From: Treponema sp.
Lineage (GTDB): Bacteria; Spirochaetota; Spirochaetia; Treponematales; Breznakiellaceae
NCBI GenBank assembly: GCA_031288575.1
Contig: JAITRD010000110.1
Span: forward strand, 1-8,090
DNA length: 8,090 nucleotides
Reading direction: 5' to 3'
This document shows, piece after piece, positions 1-5,314 of the stretch. A program made the position numbers and the translations under genes. How positions within the stretch are numbered: the first letter of the stretch is position 1; each line of letters starts with the position of its first letter. The notes beneath the pieces were generated by a model that saw nothing but the letters and a program-made list of their open reading frames with translations, ran no database searches and was not told the DNA's origin.

Positions 1-68
<68 letters not shown>

Positions 69-71
69 GAA

Positions 72-96
72 TAATTCCTTATGCTATAAGGAATTA
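72..96. repeat. Perfect 11-bp inverted repeat with 3-base loop
   Basis: The arms TAATTCCTTAT (72-82) and ATAAGGAATTA (86-96) are exact reverse complements around the loop GCT. The stem is AT-rich and has no T-tract on either side, so it is a poor intrinsic terminator. It could be a protein-binding site or a small hairpin. It sits only three bases from the C homopolymer, so its true left context is uncertain. Confidence 0.7.
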
Positions 97-139
97 GAGT
101 ATTGTCGCTTATTTCGCAAGAAAACAACCGCATAACGTA

Positions 140-145
140 TATAAT
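140..145 (+). promoter_or_regulatory. Candidate -10 box for the NFACT gene set
   Basis: A perfect TATAAT hexamer lies in the AT-rich leader about 155 bases before the NFACT start codon. No good -35 hexamer is found at 16-18 bases upstream; the nearest TTG-like motif, TTGTCG at 102-107, is 32 bases away. It is therefore only a weak promoter candidate for the three rightward genes. Confidence 0.3.
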
Positions 146-230
146 AATACCGCAAGATGGAGAATTTATCAATAAGTATGAGTATTTTCTGCGGTAAATT
201 TATTAGGGCCGTCCCGCTTTAGTTCTAGCC

Positions 231-266
231 GGGAATTACACAGAATTTTGCGGGCCAACTTTAGCC
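231..266 (+). repeat. Dispersed repeat, copy A
   Basis: The first 24 bases (231-254) are the exact reverse complement of 3611-3634. The next 12 (255-266, ending in CTTTAGCC) match the rest of that copy with a few changes. Shorter same-strand relatives end at 3781 and 3846. The copy lies in the leader of the NFACT gene, 35 bases before the start codon. Similarity to the other copies stops sharply at 231, so this appears to be a single terminal module and not a complete palindromic element. Its 3' end also forms a small hairpin, AGCCT (263-267) with AGGCT (277-281). Confidence 0.85.
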
Positions 267-301
267 TTTCCCCGGGAGGCTCTTTAAGGTACACTTAGGC
301 C

Positions 302-1723
302 ATGTCCCTTAACTGGAAGGAAATCAACCTCATCCTCTCTGAACTGGATTTGCCCGGTTCGCAGATTCAAAGGGTTGTGCAAAGTACCTACGATGTTATT
401 GCCTTCAGGCTTTACGGGCGGGGCAAAAGCCAAACCCTCCTCGTTGCCCTAAGCCCCGGGGCCTGCCGGCTTCACGGGGCGTACCGGGCCGTTCCCAAAA
501 ACGACCGGCCCCTGCGTTTTGCGGAATTCCTCAATTCCCGGATTACCAACGGCCGCATTGAGGAAGCGGTACAGTTGGGGGATAACCGCATCATCCGGCT
601 CAGGATCCGCCAGGGCGGCGAGGGATACCGGCTCTATATCCGGCTTTGGTCCAACGCGGCGAATCTTATCGTCACCGACGAGGAGGGAACAATCCTGGAC
701 GCCATGCGGCGGCTCCCGAAACGGGGAGAGGTAACCGGGGGCCGTTATAAGCCGGAGGAGGATCTTTTGAGCGGGCCGGAACCGGCGCGGGCCTATGAAG
801 TGCGGGAAATTCCCGGCCCCGGTTCTTTTAATGAAAAAATTGACGCCTGGTATGCCGAGCAGGGGGGCGCCCTCTCTCTGGAGGCCCTGCGGGAACAAGC
901 CCGGAAGAGCTTTGAGGGGCGTATCGGCCGCCTTGCCGCGTCCCTGGAACGGCTGCGGGCCAAGGAAGGGGACTACGCAACGGCGGACCGTTACAAGGAA
1001 TACGGGGATATCATCCTGGCTAACGCGGCTTCCATAGCTTCCGGGGATGAATGGCTTGAGGCGGAAAATTTTTACGGGGGCGGGCGCATCCGGATCAAGC
1101 TGGAGGGGGAAAAAAGCCCCGCAGCCCAGGCGGAACACTATTATGAGCTATACCGGAAAGCCAAAAAGGGCCTGGCCGGCATAAGGGCGGAGATTGAATC
1201 CGGCGAGGGGGAGCTGAAGCGGCTGGAAGGCACCCTGGCGAGGCTCCTGGCGGAAACCAACCCCCTGGCCCTGCATAAGCTCCTTAAAACCGGGGGGATC
1301 AAACCCCCCGCAACCGTCGGCGCGGACCGGAAACGGCCGGGCCTTTCCTTCCGCCGCAAGGACTGGCTTATCATCGTCGGCCGGGACGCCGCGGAAAATG
1401 ACGCGCTCCTGAGAAACCACGTTAAGGGGAATGATCTCTGGCTCCATGCCCGGGATTATCCGGGGGCCTATGTGTTTATCAAGCAGCGGGCCGGCAAAAC
1501 CGTCCCCCTGGATATACTCCTGGAGGCGGGAAATTTAGCCCTCTTCTATTCCAAGGGGCGGAATAACGGCGAGGGGGATCTCTTTTATACCCCGGTGAAA
1601 TTTCTCCGCCGGGCCAAAAAGGGCCCCCGGGGGCTTGTAATTCCCACCCAGGAAAAAAACCTGCACATTAAGGCGGATGAGGGGATCCTGAAAGAACTGG
1701 AAAATTGCCGGATCGAAAAATAA
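302..1723 (+). CDS. NFACT/RqcH-family RNA-binding protein
   Basis: The 473-residue product has NFACT architecture: an N-terminal domain (about 1-190), two charged, probably coiled-coil helices (about 190-325) and a C-terminal NFACT-R (DUF814) domain (about 347-460). The C-terminal domain carries the typical G-R-[DN]-x2-E/Q-N-D pattern (IVGRDAAENDALL) and DLWLHARDYPGAYV at 378-391. Family members such as Bacillus subtilis RqcH bind 60S/50S subunits with peptidyl-tRNA and recruit Ala-tRNA for tailing of stalled nascent chains; older annotations call them fibronectin-binding proteins. It is shorter than RqcH (about 570 residues), mainly in the middle region. The conserved Asp-Arg pair of RqcH (D97-R98) aligns by eye with N95-R96 here, preceded by D94, so full tailing activity is uncertain. 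The ATG at 302 has only weak Shine-Dalgarno candidates (AAGG at 286-289, TAGG at 296-299). It is first of three rightward genes and probably cytoplasmic. Confidence 0.88.
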   Translation: MSLNWKEINLILSELDLPGSQIQRVVQSTYDVIAFRLYGRGKSQTLLVALSPGACRLHGAYRAVPKNDRPLRFAEFLNSRITNGRIEEAVQLGDNRIIRLRIRQGGEGYRLYIRLWSNAANLIVTDEEGTILDAMRRLPKRGEVTGGRYKPEEDLLSGPEPARAYEVREIPGPGSFNEKIDAWYAEQGGALSLEALREQARKSFEGRIGRLAASLERLRAKEGDYATADRYKEYGDIILANAASIASGDEWLEAENFYGGGRIRIKLEGEKSPAAQAEHYYELYRKAKKGLAGIRAEIESGEGELKRLEGTLARLLAETNPLALHKLLKTGGIKPPATVGADRKRPGLSFRRKDWLIIVGRDAAENDALLRNHVKGNDLWLHARDYPGAYVFIKQRAGKTVPLDILLEAGNLALFYSKGRNNGEGDLFYTPVKFLRRAKKGPRGLVIPTQEKNLHIKADEGILKELENCRIEK

Positions 1724-1736
1724 TCCATATTTTCTT

Positions 1737-1756
1737 GCTTCCCGCCATAGGGAAGC
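1737..1756 (+). other. Small hairpin before the Memo-family start
   Basis: GCTTCCC (1737-1743) and GGGAAGC (1750-1756) form a perfect 7-bp stem with a 6-base loop. It lies between the NFACT stop (1721-1723) and the ATG at 1771. The only purine-rich, Shine-Dalgarno-like bases upstream of that ATG are in the right arm. There is no T-tract, so termination is unlikely; a modest effect on initiation is conceivable. Confidence 0.45.
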
Positions 1757-1770
1757 TTAAACTTATAATT

Positions 1771-2604
1771 ATGGAGAATTTTGATTTTTTTAAAGAAAAA
1801 ATCCGTTCCCCCGTGGTGGAGGGATTGTTTTATCCCGATGAAAAACAAGAACTTGACAGCCGGCTCCGTTCTTTCGGGTTTGAAACCGGAAAAGGGGGAA
1901 ACGCGGCGGCGGTCATCGCGCCCCATGGCGCCTGGGACATTTCCGGGGCCATAGCGGGGGCGGCCTTTTCCGCGGCGGGAGGCCGTTACGGGGCCCTGTC
2001 CAGCGTGGTCATTCTGGGGGCCATCCACAATTCCGAAGAGGAGGGGCTTTTTTTATCGGATTCGGATTATTTTGAAACCCCCCTGGGAAATATTCCCGTG
2101 GATCTTGAACTCAGCCGGGAATTGGCCGCCCGCGGTACCTTTTTTGAGGTCAACGATATCCCCCACCTCCGGGAACATTCCATCGAGGTGCTCCTTCCTT
2201 TCATCGCGTATTTTTTCCCCGCCGTTCCCATCGTGCCGGTTTTAATGGGAGGTTTCCGGTTTTCCCTGATCTCGGCCCTGGCCCGGGCCCTGCGGGGGGT
2301 CCTGGCGCCCCGGTTAGGGGAAACGCTCCTGGTTATTTCCTCTAACCTCTCAAAAAACAAAAACGACGCCTGTTCCCATGCGCAAGCGGAGGAATATATC
2401 AGCCTGCTGCAAAGGGGGGAGAAGGAATTTACCGCCGGCATCTATAACGGCCGGATCAGCGCCTGCGGAAGCGCCCTGGTGGCAAGCCTGTTAAAAAGCG
2501 GCCTTTTCCCGGATAAAAAAGCCCGCCTCGTATCGCCCCCCCTGCTTCGCACCCTGGAAGAGGACGGTCAGTTCATCTATTACGGCGCTATTTCTTTTGA
2601 ATAG
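1771..2604 (+). CDS. Memo-family (AmmeMemoRadiSam protein B) protein
   Basis: The 277-residue product is close to the usual Memo length. Family landmarks occur in order: SPVVEGLFYP (13-22), IAPHGAWDISG (49-59), ILGAIHN (81-87), TPLGNIPVD (103-111), EHSIEVLLPF (135-144), VISSN (188-192) and RISACGS (228-234). The metal ligands known for human MEMO1 (two His and a Cys) are matched by H52, H86 and C232. The fold is that of class III extradiol dioxygenases; the biochemical role in bacteria is unsettled, and a metal- or redox-linked function is an inference. The usual SSDFxHxG segment is degenerate here (SSN, then LSKNK). In many genomes the gene accompanies AMMECR1 and a radical SAM gene; neither is present. 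The ATG at 1771 is preferred over a TTG at 1705 that overlaps the NFACT gene, because family similarity begins after it. The stop is five bases before the peptidase start, suggesting co-transcription. Confidence 0.85.
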   Translation: MENFDFFKEKIRSPVVEGLFYPDEKQELDSRLRSFGFETGKGGNAAAVIAPHGAWDISGAIAGAAFSAAGGRYGALSSVVILGAIHNSEEEGLFLSDSDYFETPLGNIPVDLELSRELAARGTFFEVNDIPHLREHSIEVLLPFIAYFFPAVPIVPVLMGGFRFSLISALARALRGVLAPRLGETLLVISSNLSKNKNDACSHAQAEEYISLLQRGEKEFTAGIYNGRISACGSALVASLLKSGLFPDKKARLVSPPLLRTLEEDGQFIYYGAISFE

Positions 2605-2609
2605 GCCCT

Positions 2610-3629
2610 ATGAAGCTTCTTTTTATCCTCCTTTGCGCCCTGCTGCACCCCTTCCTTCCGGCCCAGGAACCCGGGGCGGAGCTGGTCCTCAGGGCTTATC
2701 AGCACACCTACCCGGACCGGGTAAAGGGGGTATCCCTTTCCGGCGGGGAATGGGCCATACAGGCCGGGGGGGAGGTCTTTTATTGGGCCGAGGGGCGGCT
2801 TTTACCGGCGGCCCTCCGCCCTCAATGGCAGAAATACCGGCCCTACGGGTTTTCCCCCTATCCCGGGGAAGTTCCCGCCCCGGAGGCCTATGCCCCCGGC
2901 AGGATTGAAGAACTCCGCCTTCAGGGAAAGGCGGAAGCCCGCGGCGGGGGGGCGGATCACTATTACGGGTTCCAGGCGGCCCTTTACGGGGGGACAAGCC
3001 GCCGGGAAATTGAAAGGGCCCTGAGAAAGATCCGCTTTTTAGACCGGGAATTAACGGTCCACCAGGATATTACCGGCGCCCTTGCCCGGATAGACCGGAG
3101 AATCCGGGAAATCGCGGCGGAGGACCGGGAAACAGCCGCCTTTATCGGCTCTATAAATTCGATAGGGGGCTATAATTGGCGGGAAATCCGGGGCACCCGG
3201 CGCATGAGCTACCATAGCTGGGGGCTGGCGGTAGATATCCAGCCCGCGGAATTAAACAACCGGGTTATTTATTGGTTTTGGGAACATAATCACAACGACA
3301 ACTGGATGCTGGTTCCCCTCCGGCGCCGCTGGCAGCCTCCTGAGGCGGTTATCCGGGCCTTTGAAAACGAAGGCTTTATCTGGGGGGGCAAGTGGGCCCT
3401 CTACGATAATATGCACTTTGAATTCCGGCCGGAACTTCACGAGATAAACCGCCTTTTAGCCGCCGAAAGGAGCGGCGCCCCGGAGATCGCCAAACCCCCG
3501 GGAACCCAGGATCTGCACCACCTTTTCCCCCAGGGTTTCCCGGAGAAGGGGGCCTTTTCCCTTTGGGAGCGGATAGGGGCTTTTTTCCACTCTCTTAGGC
3601 TTAAATTTGACCCGCAAAATTCTGTGTAA
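2610..3629 (+). CDS. Secreted M15-family metallopeptidase (VanY/M15C-like)
   Basis: The 339-residue protein begins with a hydrophobic signal peptide (1-18, cleavage likely after LPA); it lacks a lipobox. The C-terminal half has the zinc-site signature of M15 peptidases: H202 and D209 in SYHSWGLAVDI, then D266 and H269 in YDNMHFEF. Asp in place of the Glu seen in VanX and VanY before the last His is as found in the L-Ala-D-Glu endopeptidase branch (Ply500/CwlK type). The likely role is cleavage of peptidoglycan peptides in the periplasm; the exact bond cannot be read from the sequence. Residues 20-130 resemble nothing I recognise and are rich in Tyr, Trp and Gly. The ATG lies five bases after the Memo stop, with TAGG (2602-2605) overlapping that stop codon, so translation may be coupled. 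The last nine residues and the stop codon are encoded by the left arm of a repeat element, so the native C-terminus may have been replaced. Confidence 0.85.
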   Translation: MKLLFILLCALLHPFLPAQEPGAELVLRAYQHTYPDRVKGVSLSGGEWAIQAGGEVFYWAEGRLLPAALRPQWQKYRPYGFSPYPGEVPAPEAYAPGRIEELRLQGKAEARGGGADHYYGFQAALYGGTSRREIERALRKIRFLDRELTVHQDITGALARIDRRIREIAAEDRETAAFIGSINSIGGYNWREIRGTRRMSYHSWGLAVDIQPAELNNRVIYWFWEHNHNDNWMLVPLRRRWQPPEAVIRAFENEGFIWGGKWALYDNMHFEFRPELHEINRLLAAERSGAPEIAKPPGTQDLHHLFPQGFPEKGAFSLWERIGAFFHSLRLKFDPQNSV

Positions 3630-3781
3630 TTCCCCCAGGGGAGGTGAAAATGCCGGGAAAAATGCTTGTAGAGTCCGCCTCCGCTACCTTCGGTACGCTC
3701 CGGCGGGGAACTCCAAATATTTTTCCCGGCCTTTCCCCCTCCCCTGGGGGCTTACTCAAGAAAAGCGGGTCAAATTTAGCC
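3598..3781. repeat. 184-bp near-palindromic repeat element
   Basis: Three nested arms pair around a centre near 3690. Outer arms 3598-3615 and 3765-3781 are reverse complements apart from a one-base insertion. Middle arms 3632-3663 and 3719-3750 match at 29 of 32 positions. Inner segments contain GAGT/ACTC and a TACC-TTC-GGTA hairpin at 3684-3694. The spacer pieces 3616-3631 and 3751-3764 pair only partly. The RNA would fold into one long hairpin from either strand. The element fills the gap between convergent genes and begins inside the peptidase gene. It is too short for a transposase and its reading frames look like shadows. It resembles a MITE or a REP/BIME-type element; the family is not one I can name. 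It may also end transcription of the converging genes. Confidence 0.85.
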
Positions 3782-3784
3782 TGA

Positions 3785-3804
3785 AAGGGGGGTAACACCC
3801 CCTT
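3785..3804. repeat. GC-rich 7-bp hairpin downstream of hexokinase
   Basis: AAGGGGG (3785-3791) and CCCCCTT (3798-3804) form a perfect stem around GTAACA. It lies 51 bases past the hexokinase stop codon on the leftward transcript. No run of T follows on either strand, so it is at best a weak or factor-assisted terminator. It may simply be part of the surrounding repeat module. Confidence 0.45.
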
Positions 3805-3805
3805 G

Positions 3806-3846
3806 GGCAGTAAATTTACCGCCTGAATTGCGGGTCAAGTTTAGCC
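3806..3846 (+). repeat. Dispersed repeat module, copy D, with palindrome
   Basis: Positions 3806-3823 form an 18-base palindrome with one mismatched pair, centred on the perfect GTAAATTTAC. It is followed by an arm copy (gcgggtcaagtttagcc, 3830-3846) that differs by one base from 3765-3781 and resembles 250-266. The same order, a GGTAAATTTA-type segment followed by an arm, occurs upstream of the NFACT gene (191-202, then 231-266). This supports a modular repeat family. The copy ends nine bases before the hexokinase stop codon. Confidence 0.75.
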
Positions 3847-3854
3847 CTCGCGCC

Positions 3855-5213
3855 TTATTTTGACAGGGCGGCCACGGCGGCGCCGAAAAGGGAGGCCTGT
3901 TCCACCGGGGAGATTGCGTAGGTACGGGGTTTTTCCGCAAAAAGCATGGCGTGAAGGTAGGACTCCAGGGCGGCCCGCATTCCCTTATAGATCATGTAGG
4001 TGGTTCCCTCCACGGCAATCCGGACCGGCACAAAGGGATCATACCCCGCCCCGACCCGTTCCACCGTGGCGGCGACCACCGCCGCGGAAAGCAGGGCACC
4101 CCGCTCGGTAACGATAGAGGTAAGATAGGCGAAGGACGCCAGGGCGTCCCGTTCATCCGGGCCGAAAAGTTCCCCGATTGGCCCCTCCGCCGCAAGGGGG
4201 GCATGCATGAAGGCGTTTAAATCCTTGGTTTGCAGGGCGGGCCAGGCAAGGAATTCATCGGACCTTTTGAATTGGAGCACCCCGTCCCGCACAGCCTGTT
4301 TTATAATATGGAAGGTCAGGGGTCCCAAGTAGGCCCCGGCGGAAAGCTTTTCCGTCGTAAAAACTCCGGGGTTTTTAGTGGTTTCGTCATATTCCCTGTC
4401 CAAAGCCCCCATGTACCGGTGGGCAAAATTGCCCGATTCACAGACCACAATCTGGGGGACCTTATCGGAGGCAAAACCTATCTTGGGAATCTCCCGCTCC
4501 GGGTAAGCCGTATTAAAGCCGGTTCCCAGGATAAAGCCGATGACCGGCCCTCCGGGAACGCCGTAGCGGTCCTCCCCCCGCAAAAGCCCGCCGTTGGCGG
4601 GAATCTCCGCCAGGCCCGAAAGCAGGGTTGCCACCGTATCGTTTAAGAGGACAATCCGGCCGGGGGCCTTTACCTTCCGCCGGGCCAGGGCCTCCCGAAG
4701 CCCCTGGCCGATGGCTTTGCCAATCACCTCCGGGGCATCTATCTCCTTGCTAAAAGCCAGGAGTATGCCGTCGGAATTCTCGGTCATCTTCATAGGATAG
4801 GAAAAACAGAAACCGATCCCTTCAATGTCCGGATTTTTTTCTATCAGCGGCGCGGTGAGAAGGGCGATCTCATCAAAAAAAGCTTCCGGGTCAAGGGGGC
4901 CCCGGGTCCCGGGCATGGGAACCTTTTCGCTCCCCTCGGCAAGGGCCTTCCCGTTTTCGTCGAACCGGACCAGGGCCGCCCGGAGGTTTGTCCCCCCCGC
5001 GTCCAGGGCAATCACCCTTTTCCCCGGAACCACCCGGGCAGCGGGGCTGATATAAGCGGGAATCATGGCTAAACTGGAAGACTGCCCCCGCAGCCCCCGT
5101 TCCATGTCGATCCGCACATCCCGAACCAGGGTAGCGGGATCGCAGATATCGTAATGAAAACCATAATACCGGGCAAATTCACTTAGACAATTGGGATCAA
5201 AGGAAAAACTCAT
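3855..5213 (-). CDS. hxk: Hexokinase, eukaryotic-type family
   Basis: The 452-residue protein carries the motifs of the hexokinase family (not the bacterial ROK or Glk groups). They are phosphate-1 loop LDAGGTNLR (70-78), sugar segment GFCFSYP (134-140), LLNDTVATL with catalytic D192 (189-197), phosphate-2 loop GTGFNTAY (230-237), E259 in VCESGNF, EKLSAGAYLGPL about 289-300, and an adenosine-motif candidate AVEGTTY near the C-terminus. It should phosphorylate glucose or related hexoses with ATP in the cytoplasm, feeding glycolysis. The TKG triplet that contacts sugar in yeast enzymes aligns with SKE (155-157), so preference could differ. Length matches a single-domain, about 50-kDa hexokinase. 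The ATG at 5213 is preceded by GAGGTG (5223-5218) at four bases. A promoter candidate (5307-5279) suggests expression separate from the MATE gene upstream. The gene converges with the M15 peptidase gene across the palindromic repeat. Confidence 0.93.
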   Translation of the reverse strand: MSFSFDPNCLSEFARYYGFHYDICDPATLVRDVRIDMERGLRGQSSSLAMIPAYISPAARVVPGKRVIALDAGGTNLRAALVRFDENGKALAEGSEKVPMPGTRGPLDPEAFFDEIALLTAPLIEKNPDIEGIGFCFSYPMKMTENSDGILLAFSKEIDAPEVIGKAIGQGLREALARRKVKAPGRIVLLNDTVATLLSGLAEIPANGGLLRGEDRYGVPGGPVIGFILGTGFNTAYPEREIPKIGFASDKVPQIVVCESGNFAHRYMGALDREYDETTKNPGVFTTEKLSAGAYLGPLTFHIIKQAVRDGVLQFKRSDEFLAWPALQTKDLNAFMHAPLAAEGPIGELFGPDERDALASFAYLTSIVTERGALLSAAVVAATVERVGAGYDPFVPVRIAVEGTTYMIYKGMRAALESYLHAMLFAEKPRTYAISPVEQASLFGAAVAALSK

Positions 5214-5217
5214 AACG

Positions 5218-5223
5218 CACCTC
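5218..5223 (-). promoter_or_regulatory. Ribosome binding site of hexokinase
   Basis: GAGGTG on the minus strand lies four bases before the ATG at 5213-5211. It supports this start over internal Met codons. Confidence 0.7.
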
Positions 5224-5240
5224 GCCTTTTATTTAACAAA

Positions 5241-5267
5241 CCCGGAGCCCCGCCGCGGCGGGGTTCC
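5241..5267 (-). terminator. Possible intrinsic terminator after the MATE gene
   Basis: A perfect 16-base palindrome, CCCCGCCGCGGCGGGG (5248-5263), is extended by partly pairing flanks (5244-5247 with 5264-5267). On the minus strand it is followed by GGGTTTGTT, a weak T-rich run. It lies 47 bases past the MATE stop and 30 before the hexokinase start, so it could end the synthetase-MATE transcript. The hairpin may instead be a leader structure of the hexokinase mRNA, because the promoter candidate lies just upstream. Confidence 0.45.
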
Positions 5268-5278
5268 TTCCGGTTATT

Positions 5279-5307
5279 ATTATGGACGGGGATTCCCAAT
5301 TCCGCAA
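5279..5307 (-). promoter_or_regulatory. Candidate sigma-70 promoter for hexokinase
   Basis: On the minus strand TTGCGG (5307-5302) and CATAAT (5284-5279) are separated by 17 bases. The -10 matches consensus at five of six positions and the -35 at three. The predicted start near 5272 would place the GC-rich hairpin 5244-5267 at the very 5' end of the mRNA. Confidence 0.4.
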
Positions 5308-5314
5308 GGGGAAC

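Larger units (their letters stand above)
69..230. other. AT-rich intergenic region upstream of the NFACT gene
   Basis: This stretch is markedly richer in A and T than the GC-rich genes that follow. It contains a perfect inverted repeat (72-96), a TATAAT box (140-145) and a 12-base segment at 191-202 that recurs in inverse sense at 3811-3822. No open reading frame with a convincing ribosome binding site is present. The upstream neighbour of the NFACT gene is not in the window. Confidence 0.6.

Noticed and set aside
157..222. Small frame of 21 codons in the leader (MENLSISMSIFCGKF...)
   Set aside because: No Shine-Dalgarno precedes the ATG and there is no repeat or regulatory codon run to suggest a leader peptide.
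449..1138. 229-codon minus-strand frame opposite the NFACT gene
   Set aside because: It lies wholly antisense to a clearly recognisable protein, is rich in Pro, Gly and Arg as expected of a GC-rich shadow frame, and shows no known family motif.
1764..1769. TATAAT immediately before the Memo start as a promoter
   Set aside because: It is two bases from the ATG and has no -35 hexamer at a workable distance (TTGCTT at 1735 is 23 bases away), so a transcript from it would lack a leader.
3607..3795. 62-codon frames on both strands inside the palindromic element
   Set aside because: They arise from the two arms of the inverted repeat and from a shadow of the peptidase end; no ribosome binding site or family similarity is seen.
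3598..3846. Integron attC recombination site
   Set aside because: An imperfect palindrome at the end of a gene in a possible treponeme invites this idea, but no GTTRRRY core site or its complement is found at the arm ends (the nearest, GTTTAGC at 3839-3845, fails the pattern).
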